From Crambe crambe (Eukaryota; Porifera; Demospongiae; Poecilosclerida; Crambeidae), in contig OZ004591.1 of assembly GCA_963924555.1 (NCBI GenBank), forward strand, positions 4,898,001 through 4,962,000: a stretch of DNA of 64,000 nt. The letters run 5' to 3'. The position numbers were made by a program, and so were the translations under genes. A model generated the notes under the pieces. That model did no database searches and was not told the DNA's origin. It was given only the letters and a program-made list of their open reading frames with translations. This document shows, piece by piece, positions 22,030 to 32,316 of this stretch; position 1 is the stretch's first letter; the number at the start of each line of letters is the position of its first letter.

Positions 22030-22204
22030 ATTGTGACAGTCGTGGGCGGGTAGAAATCAAACTTTATTCACGTTTTAGTCAAAGTTTACTTTTGTCATGA
22101 CTGATGCTCTACAATAAAAATTCCTGCCTTTCGACCTTTTTTTTTTTTTTTCAAAAGTAGAAAGCGTGAATAAAGTTTGATTTCTACCCTCGACTGTCAC
22201 AATT
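22030..22204. repeat. Foldback element, ~40-bp arms
   Basis: Left arm 22030-22072 (gtgacagtcg...tttattcacg) is inverted at 22165-22204 (cgtgaataaag...cgactgtcac), with a T-rich loop. Non-coding. Confidence 0.8.
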
Positions 22205-22824
22205 AGCTATAGGCTAACTATAATGCTGTTGCAGAATGGCTTTTTTTCAATGTTGATTACCATGCATACATTCTTGTGAATGTTATAACATGTCTTGTGT
22301 TTATATTAGCTATACTGCATAACATTTAATCAATACTTACAAGTATACTCACAGTATTTCTGCATGCTCAGTAACGTGAGGTACGTATGGTCGCCTGTTG
22401 GTCAAGAATGTATACTCCCATGATCATGATCATCGAACCATAGGACCAAAGGATATTATAGGGTCTCATATTTCTCATGAATTTTCTTGATGAGAATTAC
22501 AGTGTCATGAATAATTATAATCATATCCTGCATTGAGCTTAATGAGCTACCCATGCATCCCAGTTATGAGCTGCTTTTTATTCAGAATATGTGGCAGGTG
22601 AATGTAGCTAGAGAGGGACCACTGCTCCCCTGATAGCTATATGAATGATGCAATGTGCAGACAGCTACATATCAGCAGGAAATAATAGCATCATAATAAA
22701 TATTGTTAATAGAACCTCCCACATGATAATAAGCAAGGTGATGCAACAATGTGTCATATGACTATAATTGTATATCTAACAGTTTGTCTGTAGCTTAGCT
22801 AGAGGATTCCATTTTAGCTTGATC

Positions 22825-23841
22825 ATGGAGAAACTGATAACAGTTATCGCTGCAAGTTGCATTTTGCTAGCTGCATCCCACCTGGTGGAGCTAAAAGCAG
22901 TCACCTTTCACAAGAATCTAAAGACTCTCACACCTTTTGATGTCTATGTGAATGGCTCTCGTCCGATTACTAAATCTCCACGCCAAGGTGGTATGAATGG
23001 TACAGCTTTCGACGACTTTAACAACGGTGCTCCGCTCCCAGCAATAATAGTAGGTGTCCATTCCATTAACATCAGTTCGGGAAACCAGATTGATTCAATC
23101 CAAGTGACTTATTTACTTTCTAATGGCTCTCTCTTTCATGCTCCCACTCATGGGAAACCTTCCCATCCTCCGATAAACATCACCTTCGGTACTGATGAGC
23201 GCATAGTGAAAATTGAAGGTAAAACAAACAATCAACTGGTGGACCAACTGACCATCACTACAGTGGGGCCAGCATACGAAAGGAGGGTGTACGGTCCATT
23301 TGGAATAACTGGTCAGATAGAATGGTCATTAGAGGGTCACATCATTGGGTTTTTTGGAAGAAGTGGTGACCTTTTGGATAGTATTGGGGTATATAGTATG
23401 GAAGTTTTGAAGAAAAGTGACCTGTTTGGTGGTACAGGAGGTAGTGAAGTGGATGATAATACAGATGCACTTATCCCGCCAGTTGTAATGATTGCTGAAA
23501 TACAAGTAACTAATGCAGAGCTGATCGATTCCATCCAAGTTGTGTATCGCCATTTTGATGGCAGAGTCACCACCGGCAATAAATTTGGAGAAGGCACTAG
23601 TGGCAACATCTCTACCATATATTTTGCTGAGGGAGAAAAGATTGTTCAACTAGATGGTCAAAGTGGTGACAATTATGTCAATCAACTCACCTTTATCACA
23701 GAGAAAGCCGATGGGAGTGAGGGCAGGTATGGACCTTATGGCAAAATTGGAAAACATTCATTTTCGATTCATGGGAATATACTCGGGTTCTATGGAAGTT
23801 CGGGTTTATTGATTGACAAGATTGGTGTTTACTACATATGA
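22825..23841 (+). CDS. Secreted two-domain jacalin-like lectin
   Basis: ATG 22825 gives 338 residues; a TTG six bases earlier is in frame but an unlikely start. Residues 1-23 form a signal peptide (charged MEK, then a hydrophobic core ending near LVELKA). Two jacalin-type repeats follow: about 55-195 (GGMNGTAFDDF, IDSIQVTYL, YGPFG, IIGFFGRSGDLLDSIGVY) and about 205-338 (GGTGGSEVDD, IDSIQVVYR, YGPYGKIG, ILGFYGSSGLLIDKIGVY). The G(F/Y)(F/Y)GxSGxxxDxIGVY block is the usual jacalin C-terminal strand and sugar-site loop. Several NxS/T glycosylation sites. Intronless as read. Ends 116 bp before the ATG of the TIMP-like gene; the pair appears duplicated downstream. Predicted role: extracellular carbohydrate binding. 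Confidence 0.85.
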   Translation: MEKLITVIAASCILLAASHLVELKAVTFHKNLKTLTPFDVYVNGSRPITKSPRQGGMNGTAFDDFNNGAPLPAIIVGVHSINISSGNQIDSIQVTYLLSNGSLFHAPTHGKPSHPPINITFGTDERIVKIEGKTNNQLVDQLTITTVGPAYERRVYGPFGITGQIEWSLEGHIIGFFGRSGDLLDSIGVYSMEVLKKSDLFGGTGGSEVDDNTDALIPPVVMIAEIQVTNAELIDSIQVVYRHFDGRVTTGNKFGEGTSGNISTIYFAEGEKIVQLDGQSGDNYVNQLTFITEKADGSEGRYGPYGKIGKHSFSIHGNILGFYGSSGLLIDKIGVYYI

Positions 23842-23957
23842 GACTAAAAAATGACTGGTAACAGCCATGTATTGAGTTTTGTATTATATAGCAGGTTCAT
23901 TCCGCGCGCGCTATAGTTATTATTAGCTGAAAAAGAACGATCATTACCAACATAATT

Positions 23958-24768
23958 ATGGCAACACTAGCTGTGCTTGCTTTTTTCGGGTGCGTGCAGC
24001 TGCTACGTCCCCTCACGGTGCATGGCTGCTCTTGTAATCCAGATGCCTTTCGACAGAGCAGAAACACAGCCATAAGGAACGAGTACTGTTCAAAATACAA
24101 GTATGTTTGCTTAATAAAATGTACTAACTACTCAAACAGTTGGCTATGTTCACAGTTTCGCCGTTGATTTTTAGTTCTATGGAAATTTATATGGGAAAAC
24201 GGCAAATCTCTGTAGCACCTATATACTTCACCTGTTCCTTGGGAAACCCACAGGCCTTGTTATAAGCTAGCTAGTGATACCTAAACATCAAGCACTTCTA
24301 TAACCGTCAGGCGGGCAAAGTTTCAGGGAATGTATGGCTTCCGGTCACGATAGCTAATAATTATATCAATTCTTCTTGAATTTCAGTCCTGAAATATATG
24401 TAGCTACAGTGATATCAGCCACTTGCAACTGCCTCATACCTACAGAGCCCCAGGACTGTCCTGAAGCACAGGACATTTCTTCTGGGGGCTCGGCAGAGTT
24501 GAACAGTAATCTGGCAAATTGTCAGCACTATGAGTTGCAGAGCAATCAAACTTCCATTGATGCCAGTCTCATCTCTCAAGGACGATGTGATATACCACTA
24601 TACACTAATAATACCCTCTCTCCTTGCTCCTGTTTGGGAAACTACCTTGCAAGTCCTGGTAAGAGAGAGGAATCATGAATTCATAATGAGGGATTAATTA
24701 TAAGTCCCTCATTATGAACAAAGGATAAAATAATATTTCCGCAATCCAAACATGATTATAATAAGGTA

Positions 24769-24809
<41 letters not shown>

Positions 24810-24816
24810 TGGGTGT

Positions 24817-24852
<36 letters not shown>

Positions 24853-25731
24853 CCTGACTTGAAGACATTTTTGACCATGACAGTGGACTATGTAAATTAT
24901 GTGTTCAGTACTTTTGAAGCATGATGAAATTCACCCTGCTATATTATGGAAATTTCTCCACTTTATGTACTGACTAGTCTGCATTGCAGACTTGCTAATT
25001 CTTTTATTTGTTTGTTGTTTGTTTTTCAGGATTAAATACAGGGATCCAGCCTGGAATGGAAGTTCAGAACACTACCACTATGTCTCGTCAGTGTAATCTC
25101 ACCTGCCCCTTCAATTTGATGGAAGTAGAGCCATATCCCTTTCAACCATGTGTCTACAGAGTCAGAGTGGGTGAAGTGTTCAAGGGAAACATTACAGTAA
25201 GGTCTTCTTTATAGTTATCATAGCTACTACCTATTAGTTATAGCCTTATTGGAGCATCTTCAGTTGTTTTATTGAAGCATTAGGTCTATAGAGGTCATTG
25301 CTCTTCCCATTAGCACAAAATTTTGTCAATACTGTTTTCCTCCATATATTTTCTCACCTTGATATGGTAAAAATAATGGCATATAATAATGTATAAGCAA
25401 CACTTGGGGTGTTCTGGCTGAATGCAGTACATGACTATCACCTTATTTCATGTAGAGAGGTGACGAAATGGTATTGCCTGGTCCAGATGTGGCATCTACT
25501 TGTGGCAGACGTCTTTATTTGCTGCAAATTGGCACAGAGTATCTTGCTGGAATCGGACATGCTTGCAGCGTACTATCCTCATGGGACAGATTGAGTTCTT
25601 ATTCATCTCAAGAATTGGACTTCCTACAGCTGCTTAACATTACAGAGGAATGTAATGGAACACCTGCTTTGTTACACTCCTTCACATTCTTTGCTCTCTC
25701 ACTAGCTGTGGCTGTATTCTGTAATACATGA
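23958..25731 (+). CDS. TIMP/NTR-like secreted protein A, four exons
   Basis: Exons 23958-24100, 24387-24658, 25030-25196, 25456-25731 join without frame errors to 285 residues. GT-AG borders throughout (gtatgt, gtaaga, gtaagg donors; one tag acceptor). Residues 1-23 are a signal peptide ending VHG; the mature protein begins Cys24-Ser-Cys26, the C-x-C N-terminus through which TIMPs chelate the metalloproteinase zinc. The following FRQSRNTAIRNEYCS and YVATVISATCNC blocks fit an NTR/OB fold, and VYRVRVGEVFKGNI lies in the third exon. The last exon opens with RGD (195-197) and ends in a hydrophobic stretch (LLHSFTFFALSLAVAVF), like a GPI-attachment signal or membrane tail. Vertebrate TIMPs are about 200-220 residues without such a tail, so inhibitor activity is inferred from the N-terminus only. 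Confidence 0.75.
24680..24718. repeat. Small hairpin in intron 2 of TIMP-like gene A
   Basis: ttcataatgaggga and tccctcattatgaa are exact inverted copies, 11 bp apart, just after the splice donor. Confidence 0.7.
24773..24851. repeat. (GT)n microsatellite in intron 2 of TIMP-like gene A
   Basis: About 78 bp of GT with an inner gtgggt variant block. Confidence 0.95.
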
Positions 25732-26000
25732 ACTCCTTGTTGTGTTGTGTTGTGTTATGTATATTCATACCTTATAGCTAATGGTACTTAATTGCTCTCT
25801 CAAGCTTGTATGGTGCTTGCTCTCTCACTATTTTATTGTGGTAACCTTCTCTCACTAGCTGTGGCTGTCTCCTATTAATTTTTATTGTGTTGTGCATAAC
25901 TGCTCTCTCATCATTGTCTTGTGTTTAGCTTGTAGCTATGGTGCTTGCTCTCACTATTTCATTGTGGTCTCTCTCACTAGCTGTGTGGCTTTTGTTGTTT
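25690..26000. repeat. Diverged direct repeats of the TIMP gene 3' end
   Basis: The string ctctctcactagctgtgg(ctg), which encodes the hydrophobic tail of the preceding gene, recurs at about 25850 and 25970, interspersed with tgctctctca and attgtggt motifs. Suggests local slippage duplication after the stop codon. Confidence 0.6.
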
Positions 26001-26094
26001 ATTTATAGCTTGTATGGTACAGCAGGAGAACAATAATCAGATTAATCAATACTCCCACAATCATATGACTACAACCTGTGGCTAATAGTCCTCA

Positions 26095-27028
26095 TGGAGA
26101 ACCTGCTATTGCTGTAAATTTTATTTTGCTGGCTGTTTCCTTCCCAGTTGAGCTAAAAGCTGTCACCTATCACAAGAATCTAAAGACGACTCTCACACCT
26201 TTCGATGTCCTTGTGAATGGCTCTCGTCTGATCACTAAATCTCCAAGCCAGGGTGGCATGAATGGTATAGCTTTTGACGACTTCAACAACAGTGCTCTCC
26301 TCCCAGTGCAGAAGTGCATTCCAAGTGACCTCTAACTGTTCCCTCTTTCATGCTCCTGCTCATGGAAAACACTCCCATCCTCCGATAAACATCACCTTTG
26401 GTACTGATGAGCACATAGTGAAAATCAAAGGCAAAACGAACAATCACCTGGTGAGCCAGCTAACCATTACTACTATGGGGCCAGCATACGAGAAAAGTGT
26501 ATATGGTCCATTTGGAAAGACTGGTCAGGTAGAATGGTCATTTGAGGGTCATGTTATTGGAAGAAGTGAGGATAACATTGGGATGTGTAGTATGGAAGAC
26601 TTGAAGAAAAGTGCGTTCTTTAGCAGTACAGGAGGTAGTGAAGTGGATGATAAAACAAATGTACTTATCCCACCAGTTGTAATGATTGCTGAAATATAAG
26701 TAACCAATGGTTACCAAATTGATTCCATCCAAGTTGTGTATCGTCATCTCGACAACACAACCACCTATAGCAACAAATTTGGTGAAGGAAGAAGTGGCAA
26801 CATCACTACCATCTCTTTTGCCAAGGGAGAAAAGATTGTTCAAATAGACGGTTGAGCTAGTGACAGTTATGTGTATCAACTCACCTTTATCACAGAGAAA
26901 GCTGATGGGAGTGAAGACCTTATGGCAATGCACCTATAGAGCATCCATTTTTAATTCTCGGGAATATATTGGGGTTCTATGGAAGTGCAGGTACGTCAAT
27001 AAACAGCATCGGTGTTTACTACATTATA
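26095..27028 (+). pseudogene. Dead copy of the jacalin-like lectin
   Basis: Collinear with 22825-23841 at the DNA level, including the signal-peptide ATG, but the eighth codon is already TAA after an indel. A deletion of about 80 bp removes the first IDSIQV strand (near 26305), TAA at 26697-26699 replaces a CAA, and TGA replaces the CAA of the second domain near 26853. The G-F/Y-Y-G...IGVYY end is still recognisable at about 26970-27025. It lies directly downstream of TIMP-like gene A and marks the second half of a lectin-TIMP duplication. Confidence 0.85.
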
Positions 27029-27641
27029 GCTAGCTAAGATGAAGACTGAACTACATTACCTTTTCTTTTCTTTTTTTAATTAGCTAGCTATAATTGGTAT
27101 GGCAGTGCCGCACTAACAAAATTTGTAGCTATGCTCTCAAATCTACCTCGAGTTGACTTGGAGAAGACTGAGTCTACCAATGGAACCAAATTAAGTACTT
27201 TTCACGTGTGTGCATGAATGTACAAGTATGTATTAATATTCCACCAGCAAAGCCAGTTCAAAGCATATTCACAGCTCCCTCACTGCAGTTATTCAATTGT
27301 CATCTGTAGAATAGCCAAGGGCAAAATGCCCTCTGAATGAGCCCCCCTTGAGCTTGCCTCAATCAGGATATTTATAGCTACTGATCCATGGCACATTTGA
27401 GATAGAGGGGTTCCTTAATTGTTTGGTCATAAGCAATATATATACTAGCTAAGCATGCAGAGGATAATAAGATTAAACTGCCCACAAATGTTATCTTTTG
27501 GTCACACAAATATTTTATCAGATGTCTGATGTCTCGTGCCATGAATACTTGTTGGTTTTAAGACTTTCAGTTCTGTTTGAACCCTCTCAGATTGCAGGAG
27601 AAGTGGCTAGTTTCTAGAGTAACAAATCTAGTGCATAGCTA

Positions 27642-28295
27642 ATGGCTGCAATTGTGAAACAAGAAGCAAGAGTTGTTAAGGCTGGAAATGTTGAAGTGGG
27701 TGAAGTTGACCATAGCCAGGTCACCATCAAGACAACAGGCCAAAGAGTCAATATTCCAGGAAATATGTATGGAGACACCAATTTTTACATTGTTCAGAGT
27801 CGAAAATACTTTCCGAACCGTAAATTCTCAACGTATATCTATTTCTACTATATCTACATTATTTACCCTCTGATCTTCTTGGGAAGTTTAGCAGCGCCTG
27901 TTAACTACATTTTTGCATTTGTGATGACAGGAGTGAATGGGTTATTCTTGCTGCTTTACATTCAGCACCTTCATGTGATAAGGAAGACAATGAAGTACGT
28001 TTTACGGCAAGTTGCTGTGCCTAATGATTCCATAGCCTTGAATAATGACCACATTGAGATCTCCTGGGAGAAGTATACGGCACAATACGCTGAAACCAGC
28101 AATGTCCAAGTGGGATTCATAAGGAAAGGAGCTGGCACAGTTGAAATACAGGTATTCAAAAAGAAGACCATGGGAGTCATGAAGAATACAGTTGCAGTGT
28201 CAATCTTCTGCTTTATTGGTTCGGCCTTGATGGTGCTATACTGTCCTGCCATGGGAATATGGAAAATTGTGGAGGCTATGTACCGTAACTATTAG
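27642..28295 (+). CDS. Unidentified three-pass membrane protein
   Basis: A 217-residue frame starting at ATG 27642. A soluble N-terminal region of about 60 residues is followed by hydrophobic segments at about 65-84 and 88-110, a polar central region (111-180) and a third segment at about 183-205; the protein ends with aromatic and basic residues (EAMYRNY). No signal peptide and few cysteines. I do not recognise a family. It sits between the dead lectin and TIMP-like gene B, so it either separated the duplicated pair or inserted later. Codon use and absence of internal stops support a real gene; whether untranslated exons exist is unknown. Confidence 0.6.
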   Translation: MAAIVKQEARVVKAGNVEVGEVDHSQVTIKTTGQRVNIPGNMYGDTNFYIVQSRKYFPNRKFSTYIYFYYIYIIYPLIFLGSLAAPVNYIFAFVMTGVNGLFLLLYIQHLHVIRKTMKYVLRQVAVPNDSIALNNDHIEISWEKYTAQYAETSNVQVGFIRKGAGTVEIQVFKKKTMGVMKNTVAVSIFCFIGSALMVLYCPAMGIWKIVEAMYRNY

Positions 28296-29563
28296 AAACA
28301 CCGTAGCTAGCTATTAAAGTAAGTGTTATTCAGCCTATGATTATAGCTAGCTAGTCACCTTAGCATTTGACATATAATGGACTTTGCATAGGTAAACTAA
28401 TTACTTGAGGAATGGCCTATCTTGTTTCGTCTTTATGGTTATACCGTCTAATTGTACAGTAACATATACCCGCTGTATCTGTAGTTAGTGACAACATAAT
28501 CCCAGCTTCATTTCAGTGATTGTCTCCACAGAGCAGGTGGCATTTTAAAATAATACCTAATTATATCCCTGCAAAGAGAGAGCTTACTAGCTCTCACACT
28601 CTAGGGGCACTCATTTAAATTTTAGTATGTATAGCTAGCCTCAACTAGATGGAAACCTAACCAAATGCTAGGAGCTTTGGTTCCAACTTGAATCTTAACT
28701 GACAAGAAGACTTAATTCATTTTGTGTACACATTATGTGTCAGTCTTGCAAGCCACACCCCCACCAACGCAAGGAAGGAGAGGGTCTGGTGACGCTGGTT
28801 GAATTAGTTTTGGAGACCATGTACCAATCACCTGTATCTTGTCACATGATATGACGTATGCACAGCCATATGATATGACGTAGACGCCATTTCGTGAGTA
28901 ATGGTTGACAGTACTGAGAGAGTGCAGCTAAGATTAGAAAGCTGTGAATCAGCTTGGATATGATTTGTATACGAGTCAGGAGAAAGTAACGTCTCTACCC
29001 ACTCCTTGAATAACGTGGGAGCTGGCATCACTGCGAATCCTCCTCCTTTTGGATGGAATAACCTCCATATTGCAAATATAGCATCTCTCCATACACTTGC
29101 ACGAACTACCTACAGTTGCATGAACTGTCTAGCACGAACTAGCTATGGTACCAGTACATCTAGCCATAGATTATGGAGGAAATTTTTTTCTTTTCTTTTT
29201 TTTAAGTAAATAAAATGAACATAAAAGGTCAAAAAGGTAAATACAAAGGATAAGTAAATGTTTAGAAAATAAGTCAGTGAATGAACAAAGAAAAGTCAAT
29301 AAATGAATGGGAGGGAAAAATTAGTTTAGTCATCATCCAAAAGTTCAGCCTCTGACCTAATCAGAGGTATGGGTGAATGTCTGATGGCATGTCCAGGTCG
29401 ACTACGAGCTCCACGGATGCAGGTTATTGCAGATCGTAACAGTGAGAATACCAACCTACAGCGCAGCCAGGACATAGTTGCACTGTAGTGTATGGGTTGT
29501 CCCATTTTTGGGCAAGCAGGCCAGGGCAGCTAAACGTTTGTAAATGTACTGCGCACGCGCGCG
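28296..29563. other. Intergenic, no gene recognised
   Basis: No convincing frame. Two TGACGTA motifs occur at 28852-28858 and 28876-28882 within a local direct repeat (catatgatatgacgta-like). Confidence 0.4.
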
Positions 29564-29733
29564 TACGTCATCATCGAATTCGCAAATTACACTTCGTACG
29601 TCATCAAGTCACATGAAAACACAGGAAATAGAATTTCAACCAGCATCACTAGATCATCATAATCCTTGCAAAGGTCAGAGTACAATTGCATCGCTCATGC
29701 GCGCGCATGCTCGCTCGTCTCGATATTACGTCA
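29564..29733. promoter_or_regulatory. Cluster of TACGTCA (CRE/bZIP-like) sites upstream of TIMP-like gene B
   Basis: tacgtca at 29564-29570, 29597-29603 and 29727-29733, the last 54 bp before the ATG at 29787. Each is a CREB/ATF-type half-site extended by one base, and two inverted counterparts lie about 0.7 kb upstream. The region is also CpG-rich (gcgcacgcgcgcg). No equivalent cluster was seen upstream of gene A. Confidence 0.4.
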
Positions 29734-29786
29734 TGTGATTACGAATTCCAAGATCCACCAGAAGATCGATCTATCGTAAACAAACC

Positions 29787-31517
29787 ATGAAGGTTGCGTC
29801 CGTTGGCATACTGCTGCTGGGTCTGCTGCTGCTGGATCAGCTCGAAGGAATACATGGCTGCTCCTGTGTACCAACTGCCTTCTCACGGAGCAGAAATACG
29901 GTCCTGAGGGAAGACTACTGTTCCAGGTTGGAGAGCTAGCTGCTAGCTAGATACTAGTAATTAATATGCCATGCCACACCTTCTGACCTGGATATTGGCT
30001 CTTTAATTGCGGTAGCTAGCCATTGAAACTTCGGAAGTGTTTTGTTTCAGAAATCATACACATATTTTTTTAGCTAATTTGGAAAGTGTTGTTTAATATG
30101 CAGAGCTTTCCAATTCTATTCACTCCCCCCCCCCCCCTTTCAGTCCTGAAGTATATACTGCAACAGTGATATCAGCCACTTGCAACTGCCTCATACCAAC
30201 AGAGTCCCAGAACTGTCCTGGACCACAGGACTCACGCTCACTGACCAGTAATATGGTAAATTGTCAGCGTTATGAGCTACAGAACAATCAAAATTCCATT
30301 GATGCCAGCATCATTTCTCAAGGACAATGTGATCAACCAAGGTACACCAGCTCTGTTTCCCCTTGCTCCTGCTTGGGAAACTACCTTGCAAATCCTGGTA
30401 AGAGAAAAATCCAGGGTTCTATCCAGGGACACCTCTTTACAATAAATCAGGATTGTGATCCCGATATGTAGTGCAGAAGTGATACAGACATTCATGCATG
30501 TGTGGTCGTGGGCTTGTCTTAGCTGTTCTACTAGAGCAATGATCATGGGACCACTCCAATGAGATTCATGAGTCTACTCCGCATGTATGTAGATGAGATC
30601 ACAGTGACAGTTATTTAAGTGTCCTTTAAAGTACTATATAGCCTTAAGGTAAATTATGCACAATAATACGTGGATTTGGGGGCATTGATAACTAGAGAAA
30701 TTTGAGCATCATCTACCTAGTCCAGGTGTGCTTATAGCTAGCTTGATCATCGGTAGGTAATCTATATATAATTATGTGATCTGTGATCATGTTTTGAGCC
30801 AGAACTTATGTAGCTTGTATCTACAATTTCAGGGCAGAGTGCAGGAAATCCAAATTTGGAACCTGGAGTGGTAGTTCAGAACACCACCACTGACGTTAGC
30901 GTGAATCGTGGGTGTCGTTATATCTGCCCCTTTAATGCGCTGAGCGAAAATGAAGATGTTATTCCAAATGGCATTCAACCCTGCATGTACAGAGTCAGAG
31001 TGGGTGAAGTCTTCAAAGGAAACATCTCAGTGAGTCCTTTATTGAAACATGCAGCTACAGAGGAACCTCCAAATAATGGACACACTGTGTCAGGGTTGGA
31101 AGCTTCCCCCTCCAAACAGCTCGACTTCCCCCCCCCCCCCTCCCTCCAAGATATTGCCAAAAGAAAGAATTTTAGAACAAAAATACTTCTGAGTAGTATA
31201 TTTAGGATCCAACCATATTTTTGGATTTAAGCTTTGCACTCTGCGTGTGCCCCCCTCACTGTGGCCCTACAGCCACACATTCCATGAGCTTCCCTCCAAG
31301 GTGAAATTCCTAGATGAAACCCTGCACACTGCATACCTTTTGTCCTTGTAGGGAAGGTTATTTCATATAGACAACGGTACATTGTGAAGTTTGTCCTCTT
31401 TCAGAGTGTCCTTTTTTAGAGATTTATGGTTTGTTTGATTACAATCATAATAGAATCTGGTGATATCAACAATGTAGTTACTAAACTCCGTTATAAGAAT
31501 GATTGAGTCTTCTTTTC

Positions 31518-31548
<31 letters not shown>

Positions 31549-31833
31549 GTCACTACACAGAGAGGTGATGAAATGGATGTATCTGGTCCAGATGTGTTAA
31601 CTTCATGTGGCAGGCAAGGTTTTCTTCTGCAAATTAGCACCGAGTACCTTGTTGGAATTGGAGGGGCTTGTAGTCCAATCTCCTCATGGAACAATGCAAG
31701 TTCTTATTCATCTCAGGAATTGGACTTTCTACGGCTGCTTTCTAACGTAGGAGAATGTGCCGGAGCACTTTCTTTGTTGCCTTCCCTCGTGTTCTCCATC
31801 CTTGGTCTCTTGCTTGCCATGCTATTTAATTAA
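29787..31833 (+). CDS. TIMP/NTR-like secreted protein B, four exons
   Basis: Exons 29787-29926, 30144-30397, 30833-31029, 31561-31833 give 287 residues, with the same three intron phases as gene A (2, 1, 0). Signal peptide 1-24 (MKVASVG then a Leu-rich core, ending IHG), mature start Cys25-Ser-Cys27, then SRSRNTVLREDYCS, ATVISATCNCLIPTE, VYRVRVGEVFKGNI-like blocks (MYRVRVGEVF here). RGD again opens exon 4 (198-200), and the C-terminus is hydrophobic (SLLPSLVFSILGLLLAMLF), compatible with a GPI signal. Clearly a paralogue of gene A. Predicted role: extracellular or cell-surface protease inhibitor-like protein; activity not shown by sequence alone. Confidence 0.75.
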
Positions 31834-31887
31834 CTATGTGCATTTTTTCTTTACCTATAATCTACATAATAATTCATTTTTGTTGCT

Positions 31888-31888
<1 letters not shown>

Positions 31889-31932
<44 letters not shown>
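31889..31932. repeat. (GTT)n microsatellite
   Basis: Some 14 GTT units with a (CTT) continuation, downstream of TIMP-like gene B. The reading frame across it (poly-Leu) is not a gene. Confidence 0.95.
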
Positions 31933-32316
31933 CTTCTTCTTCTTTTTGAAACTCAGTAAACAAAACTATTAGCTAGCTATTTTTAACCTATAACAATGAT
32001 TATCAATTATTTTTATCACCACCTTCAGCTATGTACATAATATTGATGCATGAGACACCTTCACGAGTATAGTGTTTGAATATTCGAATGAGGTCAAATA
32101 GTTACAACAGGGTATACCATCATAGCAACAAGAAAATTTTATGTGTTGTTTTCTTGGCCCTATATGGGTAGGTAAAGTTGCCTGAAGCTTAATTATTTCA
32201 GCACACAGCTTAGTATATTAACATTCCTGTGTTGCTACCATGGGTGTTTCTGTGGTGTAAACAGGCAGCCATCATGGGACTTCTCCTCTGTAGTCATTGT
32301 GGAGTCTGTAAGCGTG

